NCBI RefSeq assembly: GCF_016792905.1
Contig: NZ_JAEULP010000067.1
Span: forward strand, 1 to 38,980
Direction: 5' to 3'
DNA from: Tabrizicola sp.
Lineage (GTDB): Bacteria > Pseudomonadota > Alphaproteobacteria > Rhodobacterales > Rhodobacteraceae
Length of the DNA stretch: 38,980 bases
Shown here: positions 7,143-15,077 of the stretch, piece by piece
How the letters are laid out: each line of letters begins with the position of its first letter
How positions within the stretch are numbered: the stretch's first letter is position 1
Notes under the pieces: generated by a model
Seen by the model: only the letters and a program-made list of their open reading frames with translations
Database searches by the model: none
Told to the model about the DNA's origin: nothing
Made by a program: the position numbers and the translations under genes

Positions 7143-7917
7143 CGATTTCCTGGTCCGCGCGGGCCTTGCCGCAATCGGTCTTTCCCTTGCCACCGGCCCG
7201 CTCGGGTCCTTCGTTGTCTGGCGGCGGATGGCCTATTTCGGCGACGCGACCGCCCATGCCGCCGTTCTGGGCGTCGCGCTGGCGCTGGCGACCGACCTGC
7301 CCATCGGCCTTGGCACCCTGACCGTGGCGCTCGCCATGGCCGTCACCGTCGCGGGCCTGTCGGCGCGGGGCTGGGCGATGGACACCACGCTCGGCGTCCT
7401 CGCCCATTCCGCCCTGGCCTTCGGGCTTGTGGCCGTCAGCTTCTTCCCCTCCGTCCGAACCGACCTGTCGAGCTATCTCTTCGGCGACATCCTCGCCGTC
7501 AGCCGGGGCGACCTTGCCCTCATCTGGCTCGGTGCGCTCGCCGTCCTCGCCCTTCTCGCCTGGCGCTGGCAGGCGCTGCTGACCGCCACCGTCAGCGAAG
7601 ACCTCGCCCATGCCGCGGGCATCCGCCCCGACCGCGAGCGTCTGGTGCTGGTCATCGCCCTTGCGCTGGTCGTCGCCGTCGCGCTGAAGATCGTCGGCGC
7701 GCTTCTCATCGCCGCCATGCTGATCATCCCCGCCGCCGCCGCCCGCAGCCTGTCGCGCACACCCGAGGCCATGGCCGCCATCGCCATCGCCATCGGCGGC
7801 CTGTCCGGCCTTGGCGGCCTTGGCCTCTCGCTCTGGCAGGACACGCCCACCGGCCCCTCGATCATCGTGGTCGCCGCCGGGCTTTTTGCACTTTCCTCGC
7901 TGCGCAGGCAGGTTTGA
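7135..7917 (+). CDS. znuB: Zinc ABC transporter permease
   Basis: A 260-residue integral membrane protein of the ABC-3 family, the channel component of the zinc importer, with about seven to eight hydrophobic helices. It begins MLDDFLVRAGLAAIGLSLATGPLGSFVVWRRM, typical of the family, and retains the GDATAHAAVLGVAL segment thought to contact the ATPase. The start ATG at 7135 overlaps the znuC stop by 8 nt. The same frame is open further upstream, but those residues (ITITILTTATT) are a shadow of the znuC histidine codons. It is last in the zur-znuC-znuB operon. Confidence 0.95.
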   Translation: MLDDFLVRAGLAAIGLSLATGPLGSFVVWRRMAYFGDATAHAAVLGVALALATDLPIGLGTLTVALAMAVTVAGLSARGWAMDTTLGVLAHSALAFGLVAVSFFPSVRTDLSSYLFGDILAVSRGDLALIWLGALAVLALLAWRWQALLTATVSEDLAHAAGIRPDRERLVLVIALALVVAVALKIVGALLIAAMLIIPAAAARSLSRTPEAMAAIAIAIGGLSGLGGLGLSLWQDTPTGPSIIVVAAGLFALSSLRRQV

Positions 7918-7995
7918 ACCAGATTTCTGCCGCTTTGCCCGAAGCTTGCCAAAATTGACCGCTATCACCGCGCCAGATCGACAAGGACCACCCCC

Positions 7996-9024
7996 GTGCT
8001 GCGACTGTTCGGCTTTCTCTTCATGTTCGCCCTGACCGCCGGGGGCTACATGTTCGTGGACTACAGGATGTCCGCCCGCTGGGCCGGACGCGAGGATGCC
8101 GAGGGGCTGACCTTCCAGGAATATCTCAGCGGGCTTGCCGGCCGCATCGGCGGGCTTGCAGGCTCGACCTCGTCCAACGGCATGCCGACCAAGTTGGTGG
8201 ACATGCTGCCGAAACCGCCCGAAGGCTGGAAGGTGCGCCCGGTCGAGGCCGCGGATGCAGACGGCTTCCTGCCGAAGAACAGCAAGAAGGCCGACAAGGA
8301 CGCCGTCGCCGCCGTGAAGCGGATGGCCGAGGGCGACAGCGACAAGGGCACCGAGGTCGCCGCGCTGACCTATGAGAAGGGCGACCGCAAGCTGATCATC
8401 AAGGCGGTCCGTTACCCCAACATCATCTTCACCAGCATGATGGCGATGCAGCAGCGGTTCGAGTTGCAGATGCAGACGGCCGAATTCCGCGGCACCGAGT
8501 TCGCCACCGTGCGCGGGCTTGACGTGACCGAGGACCTGCTGCCCGAAGGCTTCCGCGGCCGGTATTTCTTTGCCGATGTGGGCGCACAGATCCACCTCCG
8601 GGTCCTGGCGCCGAAGCGGATGAAGGACGAGGAGCTGGTGCCCTTCCTTGAAACGCTGCACGTCAAGGCGATGAACGCGGGCGTGATCGACAAGGTCACG
8701 GGCCTCGGCGATGTGCCGGTGATCGTGCTGGCCTCGGCGCTCGACGATACCGAACGTGACGCCTACCTCGCCGACGTTGCTGCCCGCGCGGCGGAGAAGA
8801 CCGCGACGGAAGAAGCCGAACGCGCCCAGGCAGGAGCGGCCGAAGCAACCGATCCGGTCACGACGGATGGCGGCGGCGGTTTCCTCTCTGACCTCTTCGG
8901 CGGTGCGCAAGAGCCCGCCGTCGAAGCCGCCGCCCCGGAAAAATCCGGCACGGTCGGCTGCAAGACCGGCAAGGACGGCGTCAAGCGCTGCACCGTGGAA
9001 AGCGCGGCACCTGACGGCGGCTGA
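7996..9024 (+). CDS. Membrane-anchored protein of unknown function
   Basis: A 342-residue protein that I do not recognise. The GTG at 7996 is supported by AAGGA (7983-7987) eight nt upstream; the next ATG (8023) would cut the hydrophobic N-terminus. Residues 3-20 (RLFGFLFMFALTAGGYMF) form a signal anchor. The centre (about 60-245) looks folded and begins PTKLVDMLPKPPEGWKVRPVE. The last 90 residues are alanine- and acid-rich low complexity with GGGGFLSDLFGG and end in a small basic segment with two cysteines (GCKTGKDGVKRC). The product is probably periplasmic and tethered to the inner membrane. Its stop codon abuts the stop of the convergent ureohydrolase gene with no gap. Confidence 0.75.
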   Translation: MLRLFGFLFMFALTAGGYMFVDYRMSARWAGREDAEGLTFQEYLSGLAGRIGGLAGSTSSNGMPTKLVDMLPKPPEGWKVRPVEAADADGFLPKNSKKADKDAVAAVKRMAEGDSDKGTEVAALTYEKGDRKLIIKAVRYPNIIFTSMMAMQQRFELQMQTAEFRGTEFATVRGLDVTEDLLPEGFRGRYFFADVGAQIHLRVLAPKRMKDEELVPFLETLHVKAMNAGVIDKVTGLGDVPVIVLASALDDTERDAYLADVAARAAEKTATEEAERAQAGAAEATDPVTTDGGGGFLSDLFGGAQEPAVEAAAPEKSGTVGCKTGKDGVKRCTVESAAPDGG

Positions 9025-9999
9025 TCAGAACACCAGCCCGGAAAACCGCGACGGGTTCTGCGGCACGCCCGGCAGGACGCAGAGCATCTCATACAGGAAA
9101 TTCGCCGCGATCAGCGCCGTGTTGCCCGAGGGATCATAGGGCGGTGACACCTCGACCAGATCGCAGCCGACAAGGTTCAGCCCGGCCGCGCCGCGGATGA
9201 TCTCCAGCCCCTGCCAGGTGGTCAGCCCGCCCGGTTCCACCGTCCCGGTGCCGGGGGCAAAGGCGGAATCCAGGCTGTCGATGTCATAGGTCAGATAGAC
9301 CGGCGCATCGCCGATCTTCTCCCGCACGATCTGCATCAAGGGCGTCAGCGACTTGTGCCAGCACTCCTCGGCCTGCACCACCGTCCAGCCCTGCCTGCGG
9401 CCCCAGTCGAAATCGTCCGCCGCATAGCCCGTCGCCCGCAACCCGATCTGGAACACCTTGTCGTTGATCAGGCAGCCATCCTCCCAGGCGCGGCGGAAGG
9501 GGCAGCCGTGCGCGACCGTCTCGCCGAACATGGTGTCATTGATGTCGGCATGGGCGTCGATGTGGATCAGCGCGACCGGACCGTGGCGTTCCTTGATCGC
9601 CCGCAGGATCGGCCAGGTCAGCGTATGGTCGCCGCCCAGCGTCAGGGGGATGATGCCGTGGGAAAGTACCTCGCGGTAATGCGCGGTGATGATGTCCACC
9701 GTCTTCTTCAGGTCGAAGGTGTTGATCGGGACGTCCCCCAGATCGGCAACCTGCAAATGCTCGAAGGGTGCCGCCCCGGTGGCCATGTTGTAGGGCCGGA
9801 TCATCCGGCTCTCATCGCGGATCTGCCGGGGGCCAAGCCGCGTGCCGGGTCGGTTCGAGGTGCCGTGATCCATCGGAATGCCGATGAACGCCGCATCCAG
9901 CCCCTTTGCCGAGGTCGCCACCGGCAGGCGCATCATCGTCGCCGGGCCGCCGAAGCGCGGCATGTCGTTGCCGCCGAGGGGTTGGTTGAAACGGGTCAT
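9025..9999 (-). CDS. speB: Agmatinase-family ureohydrolase, guanidinobutyrase type
   Basis: A 324-residue manganese enzyme that releases urea from a guanidino compound. The metal ligands are all visible: His125 (GGDHT), Asp148, His150 and Asp152 (IDAHADIND), and Asp239 and Asp241 (YDIDSLDSAFAPGTG). The N-terminal QPLGGNDMPRFGGPATMMRLP and the region ending SPPYDPSGNT resemble 4-guanidinobutyrase (GbuA) more than classical agmatinase, so the substrate may be 4-guanidinobutyrate rather than agmatine. The product would be GABA or putrescine plus urea. speB is the generic family symbol. Upstream lies a 250-bp gap containing two copies of a short repeat. Confidence 0.9.
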   Translation of the reverse strand: MTRFNQPLGGNDMPRFGGPATMMRLPVATSAKGLDAAFIGIPMDHGTSNRPGTRLGPRQIRDESRMIRPYNMATGAAPFEHLQVADLGDVPINTFDLKKTVDIITAHYREVLSHGIIPLTLGGDHTLTWPILRAIKERHGPVALIHIDAHADINDTMFGETVAHGCPFRRAWEDGCLINDKVFQIGLRATGYAADDFDWGRRQGWTVVQAEECWHKSLTPLMQIVREKIGDAPVYLTYDIDSLDSAFAPGTGTVEPGGLTTWQGLEIIRGAAGLNLVGCDLVEVSPPYDPSGNTALIAANFLYEMLCVLPGVPQNPSRFSGLVF

Positions 10000-10115
10000 C
10001 TGATCAGCCTTCCGAATGGGTCATGCTCAAGCTTGCGCAGATTTCCGGCAACGGCAAGCCGGGGCCGTCTGCTGCGACATCGTCTTGTCGTCGCCGGAAA
10101 GACTGCCCCCGACCC

Positions 10116-10155
10116 GCCTTTCATCTTTGCTGCAAATATCCCCGCCGGAGGCACC
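10116..10155. repeat. Short intergenic repeat, copy 1
   Basis: A 40-nt unit beginning GCCTTTCAT and ending AAATATCCCCGCCGGAGGC plus ACC. It is followed 23 nt later by a second copy. Only the inner 8 nt differ. It lies in the gap between the starts of the ureohydrolase gene and the end of the C13 peptidase gene. Confidence 0.75.
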
Positions 10156-10177
10156 TGCGGCCCGTCACGAGCGCCCG

Positions 10178-10216
10178 GCCTTTCATACTGGCCCAAATAT
10201 CCCCGCCGGAGGCACC
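10178..10216. repeat. Short intergenic repeat, copy 2
   Basis: The second, 39-nt copy of the unit at 10116-10155, in direct orientation, sharing its first nine bases (GCCTTTCAT) and last 22 bases. On the minus strand it falls 37 nt after the C13 peptidase stop codon, so it could contribute to 3'-end formation. The rest of the gap 10000-10252 shows no gene. Confidence 0.75.
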
Positions 10217-10252
10217 AACGAGACGTCACCAAGTCGTCGACGAGCAATCCCG

Positions 10253-11536
10253 TCAGCGGCCTGCCAGCAGCCGGTCCAGCACCGGCCCGATCTCGGCCCC
10301 CTCGACCATCTGCGGCAAGCTGGGCGTCAACCCGTCCATCACTTCCTTCCGCGCGACGTCCTGCGCCGCCAGCGGAAAGGCCTTGCGCGGGTCCGGTTCC
10401 GCTCGCAGCGCCCGGTCAAAGAACGACTGGCCGAATTCCGTCCATTCCGCCCCGTCACGGCATCCGAACGAGGTCCGGTCGCCGCGCGCCGCCGTGATCA
10501 CCAGCCGGTCGGGCGCGGCGATCTCGTCGAGGAACGACCCCGAATGGCAGGCCGACAGCACGATCACCGCCGGGCCGATTCCGCTGTCGTCCAGCATCTG
10601 CGCAAACTCGGCCGAGGTCAGGTCCCGGGTCCCCGCTTCGTAGAAGTTCAGCGAAAAGACGTCCTCGCCGCCGTGCGAGGTCAGGAACAGGAAGGCCACA
10701 TCCTCCGGCCCCTGCCGCTTGCCGATTTCCAACAGCGCCCGCGCGAGGTTCGCCCGGTTGGCCAGCGGATACCGCGTCGGGGCGTCCTCGCTGTTGGCCA
10801 GCCGCAGGGTCCGCTTGCCCGAGCCGTACTGCGCATCAAGGATCGCCGAGACGCTCTCGACCTCGGTCAGGAAGACCGACTGGTAGGACGTCCCGCCAAG
10901 CGCCAGGGCAAACACGTCCGGTTCCCCCGGCAGCTGCGGTGCAAGGTCGGCAACCTGTTCCCCCATCAGCCGGTCCTGGGCGGCATAAAGCGCCTCGACA
11001 TCGACGGGGACATAGGTTTCCTCCCAGCTCGCGTCCGGAAAGACGTACAGCTCATCCACGCTGAACCAGCGCAGGACCACCTCCTTCGTCGCCAGGAAAA
11101 CCACCGCGATGACCAGCCCCGCCCGCAGCCATGCGCGCCACGGCGCCCGCAGCAGCCAGACCAGCAGCGCGATCTGCACCGCATGCGTCACTCCCCGCAC
11201 CACGGCCACGCGCTCCGGCGTCTCGAACAGCTGCGGCGCCTCGCCATACAGCGTCCAGAGCGCCAGGTTCAGCACCGCCACCAGCAGGAACAACAGCGTC
11301 ACCGCGCGCGCCAGCAGATCCAGCCGCCGGACGAGCGCCAGCGCCAGCACCAGCCCGGCCACCACCACCGCGCTTTGCGCCACAGCCATCTGTACGCCCC
11401 AGAGCGACAGCTCGCCCCCCGGCCCGAAATACCCGACCTGAGCCGCGATCTCGGCCAGCCAGGACAGCAGGATTGCCGCCAGCGCCACCAGCGCGGGGCG
11501 GGCCGGAGTCCGGACGACTGTTTCACTCACGCTCAT
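10253..11536 (-). CDS. Membrane-anchored C13 family (legumain-type) peptidase
   Basis: A 427-residue protein. The first 160 residues contain about five hydrophobic helices (roughly 14-36, 48-70, 75-97, 112-130, 138-157). A soluble C-terminal domain follows with the caspase-fold catalytic dyad: His288 in LTSHGGED and Cys330 in VIVLSACHSGSF. The strand TSYQSVFLTEVESVSAILDAQYG and LANSEDAPTRYPLANRANLARAL are characteristic of bacterial peptidase C13 proteins. The family includes legumain and GPI transamidase; bacterial members have no established substrate. The ATG at 11534-11536 has AAAAGGGAA upstream. It is divergent from the flavoprotein gene with 156 bp between the two starts. Confidence 0.85.
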   Translation of the reverse strand: MSVSETVVRTPARPALVALAAILLSWLAEIAAQVGYFGPGGELSLWGVQMAVAQSAVVVAGLVLALALVRRLDLLARAVTLLFLLVAVLNLALWTLYGEAPQLFETPERVAVVRGVTHAVQIALLVWLLRAPWRAWLRAGLVIAVVFLATKEVVLRWFSVDELYVFPDASWEETYVPVDVEALYAAQDRLMGEQVADLAPQLPGEPDVFALALGGTSYQSVFLTEVESVSAILDAQYGSGKRTLRLANSEDAPTRYPLANRANLARALLEIGKRQGPEDVAFLFLTSHGGEDVFSLNFYEAGTRDLTSAEFAQMLDDSGIGPAVIVLSACHSGSFLDEIAAPDRLVITAARGDRTSFGCRDGAEWTEFGQSFFDRALRAEPDPRKAFPLAAQDVARKEVMDGLTPSLPQMVEGAEIGPVLDRLLAGR

Positions 11537-11692
11537 GCTCGATTCCCTTTTCCGTCCTTCAACCGCAGAATCCGGGCAAGACTGCGGCGCGACGTCGCGA
11601 ATGTCGTTTTCTGACGCCAAAGGTCGGGTGGACTTGCCCGCATTCCCCCGCCTCTGGCAGATAGGGGCAAACCTGTTGCGGGAGTCCCTCCA

Positions 11693-14191
11693 ATGAAAAC
11701 CCACGTCAAGGCCCTCGTCGTCGGCGGCGGCGCAGTCGGCACCGGCATCGCCTATCATCTGGCCAAGGCCGGCTGGGACACGATGCTCGTCGAACGCGAC
11801 GAGTTGACCTCGGGCTCCACCTGGCACGCCGCGGGCCTGCTGCCGCTCTTCAACATGAGCTACGCAACGACCCATATCCACAAATACTCGGTCGATTTCT
11901 ACAAGGGGCTGGAGGCCGAAACCGGCCTGAACGCGGGCTTCTACGTCGTCGGCAACCTGCGAATGGCGCAACACCAGCAGCGGATGGACGAATACATGCT
12001 GTATTCCTCCGTCGCCGAAACCGCCGGTGTTTACCACGAATTCCTGAAGCCGGGAGAGATCAAGGACCGCTGGCCGCTCGTGCGCACCGAAGACCTGATC
12101 GGCGCGCTCTACCACCCGCAGGACGGCTACATCAACCCGGCCGACGTGACCCAGGCGATGGCCAAGGGCGCCCGGCAACTGGGTGCGACCATCGAACGCA
12201 AGGTGCAGGTCGACGGCTACCGCTGGACCGGCAGCGAATGGATCGTCTCCTGCACAAGGCTTGAGGAAAAGGGCGGCAACCTCGTCGCCTCGGACGACAA
12301 GTTCGAGATCCATGCCGAACATGTCGTCACAGCCACCGGCAACCATGCGCAGCGGACCGCGAAACTCCTCGGCATCAAGACCCCCGCTGTCGTCGTCGAG
12401 CACCAATACATCGTCACCGAGCCCGACCCCGCCCTCGTCGAATGGCGCAAAACCAACCCGCAGCATCCGGTCCTCCGTGACGCCGACGCCAAATGGTACG
12501 TCCGCGAGGAGCGCGGCGGCTGGATCCTCGGTCCCTACGAAAAGGGCGCGCCCGCCCGCTTCCAGTACGGCGTCCCCGACAGCTTCCGCGCCGACCTGTT
12601 CCCGCTGGATCTGGAACGGATCGAGCAGGAGTACATGTCCTTCATCCACCGGATTCCCTCCTCGGAAACCGTGGGCCTGAAAGACGATTACAACGGGCCG
12701 ATCTGCTACACCCCCGACGGCAACCCGCTGGTCGGCCCCGCCCCGGGCCTGCGCAACATGTGGCTCGCGGAAGGCTTCTCCTTCGGCATCACCGCCGCTG
12801 GCGGCACCGGCTACTACCTCGCCCAGCTGATGACCCAAGGCGAGGCCGAGATCGACATGGCCTCCCTCGACCCCAAACGCTTCGGCGGCTGGATGACCAC
12901 GGAATACGCCTCCCGCAAGAACGAGGAGTGCTACGATCACGTCTTCATCCTGCACCACCCGGATGAGGAACGCGAAGCCTGCCGCCCCCTGCGCACCGCC
13001 CCCGCCTATGACCGCCAGAAAGAGATGGGCGCGCAGATGGGCCAGGTGAACGGCTGGGAACGCCCGAACTACTACGGCCCCAAGGACGCCCCCGCCGATT
13101 TCGACCACAACAGCCGGTCGTTCCGTCGCGGTGCCTGGTGGCCCTATGCCAAGGCCGAAGCCGAGGCCGTCCGCAACACCGTCGGCCTGATCGACGCCAG
13201 TGCCTTCACCAAGCACCTCTTGCGCGGGCCGGGCGCGACCGCCTTCCTCGACCATTTCACCTGCAACAAGCTGCCGAACGTGGGCCGGATCAACCTGACC
13301 TATGCCCTGACCGACCACGGCACCACCCGCACCGAATACACCATCGTCCGGCTGAAAGAGAACGAATACTACCTGATCTCCGCCGGGGCCTGGACGGCCT
13401 ATGACTATGATTTCCTCCAGAAATCCGCCGACGACTGGATGGCTCAGGGCGGCGGCCGGATCGACATCCACGACATCACTACGCAATGGGGCGTCTTCGC
13501 CCTTGCCGGCCCGAACGCCCGCGCGCTCCTCAAGGACCTCGTCAAGGACGCCGACCCCGACACCGTCCTTGGCAACAAGCGCTTCCCCTGGCTCAGCTAC
13601 CGCGACATCGAACTGGGCATGTGCCCGGTCCGCGCCATCCGCGTGGCCTATACCGGAGAGCTTGGCTGGGAACTGCACTACCCGATCGAATTCGGCCGCT
13701 ACCTCTGGGACCTCCTCTGGTCGGTCGGCGAAAAGCACGGGCTGAAAGGCGTCGGCGCCCGCGCCCAGAACTGGCTCCGGCAGGAAAAATCCTACCGCGC
13801 CTTCGGCAACGAACTTGGCCGCGACGCGACCCCGCTGGAGGCCGCGCTCGACCGCTTCGTCGACCTGTCGAAAGACTTCCGTGGCAAGGAGAAGATGCTG
13901 GCAACCGGCATCCGGTCGAAATGCGTGACCCTCCTGATCGACGGCCCGGCGGACGCTGATCCCTGGGGCAAGGAAGCCATCCTGAACGACGGCATCAAGG
14001 TCGGTCGCCTGACCTCCGGCGGCTATTCGGTCGCCTTCGGCAAACAGATCGGCATGGGCTATGTCCCCGCCGCGCTGGCCGAACCGGGCACGAAGCTGAA
14101 GGTGAAGATGCAGCTGAAGGAATGGGATGCTACCGTCACCGAAGACAGCCCCTTCGACCCGACGAACGCCCGCATCCGCATCGACGGGTAG
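11693..14191 (+). CDS. FAD-dependent dehydrogenase, dimethylglycine/sarcosine type
   Basis: An 832-residue fusion of an N-terminal FAD oxidoreductase (DAO domain, about 6-370), an FAO_M linker (about 375-430) and a C-terminal GcvT-like folate-binding domain (about 440-830). The dinucleotide motif VVGGGAVGTGIAYHLAKAGW lies at 9-28. GSTWHAAG places His45 where mammalian dimethylglycine and sarcosine dehydrogenases bind FAD covalently. Family members demethylate N-methylglycines and pass the one-carbon unit to tetrahydrofolate, supporting glycine-betaine or choline catabolism. Which N-methyl substrate it uses cannot be told from sequence. The GGGAG before ATG 11693 supports the start. Two tandem hairpins follow the gene. 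Confidence 0.9.
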   Translation: MKTHVKALVVGGGAVGTGIAYHLAKAGWDTMLVERDELTSGSTWHAAGLLPLFNMSYATTHIHKYSVDFYKGLEAETGLNAGFYVVGNLRMAQHQQRMDEYMLYSSVAETAGVYHEFLKPGEIKDRWPLVRTEDLIGALYHPQDGYINPADVTQAMAKGARQLGATIERKVQVDGYRWTGSEWIVSCTRLEEKGGNLVASDDKFEIHAEHVVTATGNHAQRTAKLLGIKTPAVVVEHQYIVTEPDPALVEWRKTNPQHPVLRDADAKWYVREERGGWILGPYEKGAPARFQYGVPDSFRADLFPLDLERIEQEYMSFIHRIPSSETVGLKDDYNGPICYTPDGNPLVGPAPGLRNMWLAEGFSFGITAAGGTGYYLAQLMTQGEAEIDMASLDPKRFGGWMTTEYASRKNEECYDHVFILHHPDEEREACRPLRTAPAYDRQKEMGAQMGQVNGWERPNYYGPKDAPADFDHNSRSFRRGAWWPYAKAEAEAVRNTVGLIDASAFTKHLLRGPGATAFLDHFTCNKLPNVGRINLTYALTDHGTTRTEYTIVRLKENEYYLISAGAWTAYDYDFLQKSADDWMAQGGGRIDIHDITTQWGVFALAGPNARALLKDLVKDADPDTVLGNKRFPWLSYRDIELGMCPVRAIRVAYTGELGWELHYPIEFGRYLWDLLWSVGEKHGLKGVGARAQNWLRQEKSYRAFGNELGRDATPLEAALDRFVDLSKDFRGKEKMLATGIRSKCVTLLIDGPADADPWGKEAILNDGIKVGRLTSGGYSVAFGKQIGMGYVPAALAEPGTKLKVKMQLKEWDATVTEDSPFDPTNARIRIDG

Positions 14192-14214
14192 GCGATTCCC
14201 TAGAAGAAATCATG

Positions 14215-14258
14215 CCGGAGCCTTCAAAGGCTCCGGTCCGAAATCTTCGAAGATTTCG
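14215..14258. terminator. Tandem palindromes between convergent genes
   Basis: The 8-bp stem CCGGAGCC/GGCTCCGG (14215-14222, 14229-14236) with a 6-nt loop is followed by a perfect 20-nt palindrome at 14239-14258. They fill the gap between the flavoprotein gene and the convergent DUF962 gene, and probably serve as a bidirectional terminator or REP-like element. Confidence 0.6.
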
Positions 14259-14263
14259 CCGCC

Positions 14264-14566
14264 TCACACCCGCCCCGTCACCTTCTTCCACCACCAGCGC
14301 GTCCCGACCAGAAGGAAGCGCCAGTCCTTGAAGAACTCCGGCGGCTTGCCCTCGATGGCGTGGCCGATGAACTGCAAGGCCCAACCCACCACGAACAGCC
14401 CAAGCCCCCAGGGCCACAGGCCCGCGACAAAGACCGACAACAACCCCAGCGCAATCGCCACCACGATCATCGGAATCCCGAAGGCATGCGTCAGGCGGTT
14501 CCACCTGTTGCGGTGGCTTTCGGCATAGTCGGCGATCCAGTCATCCCAACTGCGTCCGTTCAGCAT
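14264..14566 (-). CDS. DUF962 / Mpo1-like membrane protein
   Basis: A 100-residue protein matching the DUF962 family. It has a charged N-terminus with NRWNRLTHAFGIP, two hydrophobic helices (about 32-49 and 50-69) and HAIEGKPPEFFKDWRFLLVGTRWWWKK at the end. The two histidines in LTHAFG and GHAIEG are the conserved family residues. The yeast relative Mpo1 is an iron-dependent dioxygenase of 2-hydroxy fatty acids; activity of bacterial short forms is not established here. The start ATG at 14564-14566 has GGGGGAGGA upstream. It is divergent from the small gene at 14693, with a 126-bp gap. Confidence 0.85.
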   Translation of the reverse strand: MLNGRSWDDWIADYAESHRNRWNRLTHAFGIPMIVVAIALGLLSVFVAGLWPWGLGLFVVGWALQFIGHAIEGKPPEFFKDWRFLLVGTRWWWKKVTGRV

Positions 14567-14692
14567 GGCCTGATCCTCCCCCGTCAAGCCTAGGCCCGGT
14601 TCCCGCCGCCACCAAGCGGAATCCGGCCCTTGCCCCGGGTCAGTCTTGAAGCCGCACCGCCTGACCCCATCTTCGTCCACATGGGGGAAGGG

Positions 14693-15010
14693 ATGACCAA
14701 CCGCGAACGCAGGTTCCAACGACAGTTTGACGCGCTGGAGCGGCTGATCCCGGCCCTGCGCGGGCCCATGTCGACCCTGCGCGGCGACAGCTGGTTTCCC
14801 GTCCGCTTCCCGCTGGCGCTGATCCTGATCGCGGGTGGCGTCTTCGCCTTCCTGCCCGTCCTCGGCCTCTGGATGCTGCCGTTCGGCCTCCTCCTCCTCG
14901 CCGTCGACCTGCCGATCCTGCGCGGCCCGATCTCGGCGCTGATCATCCGGGGCCGCCGCAAGGGCCGCCGTCTTGCGGTGCGCTGGCGGCGCTGGCGCAG
15001 CGGTCGCTGA
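14693..15010 (+). CDS. Small protein with two membrane helices, function unknown
   Basis: A 105-residue protein. The N-terminus (MTNRERRFQRQFDALERLIPALRGPMSTLRG) is amphipathic and basic. A helical hairpin follows (about 40-55, FPLALILIAGGVFAFLPV, and 57-70, LWMLPFGLLLLAVDLP), then a strongly arginine-rich cytoplasmic tail (RGRRKGRRLAVRWRRWRSGR). The ATG at 14693 is preferred over ATG 14681 because GGGGGAAGGG lies just before it. I recall similar small proteins in other Rhodobacterales but know no function. It precedes the topoisomerase IB gene by 67 bp on the same strand and may share its transcript. Confidence 0.7.
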   Translation: MTNRERRFQRQFDALERLIPALRGPMSTLRGDSWFPVRFPLALILIAGGVFAFLPVLGLWMLPFGLLLLAVDLPILRGPISALIIRGRRKGRRLAVRWRRWRSGR

Positions 15011-15077
15011 GACCGCGCGGAACCCGGAGCGGCCCCGGGGGTTTCTGGCGGGCCATAGCGGAAATGGGAGCTTCAAC

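Noticed and set aside
10253-13738. A long minus-strand frame running through the dimethylglycine-type dehydrogenase gene
   Set aside because: Upstream of 11536 it is a shadow of the plus-strand flavoprotein; the C13 peptidase begins at the ATG with a purine-rich site.
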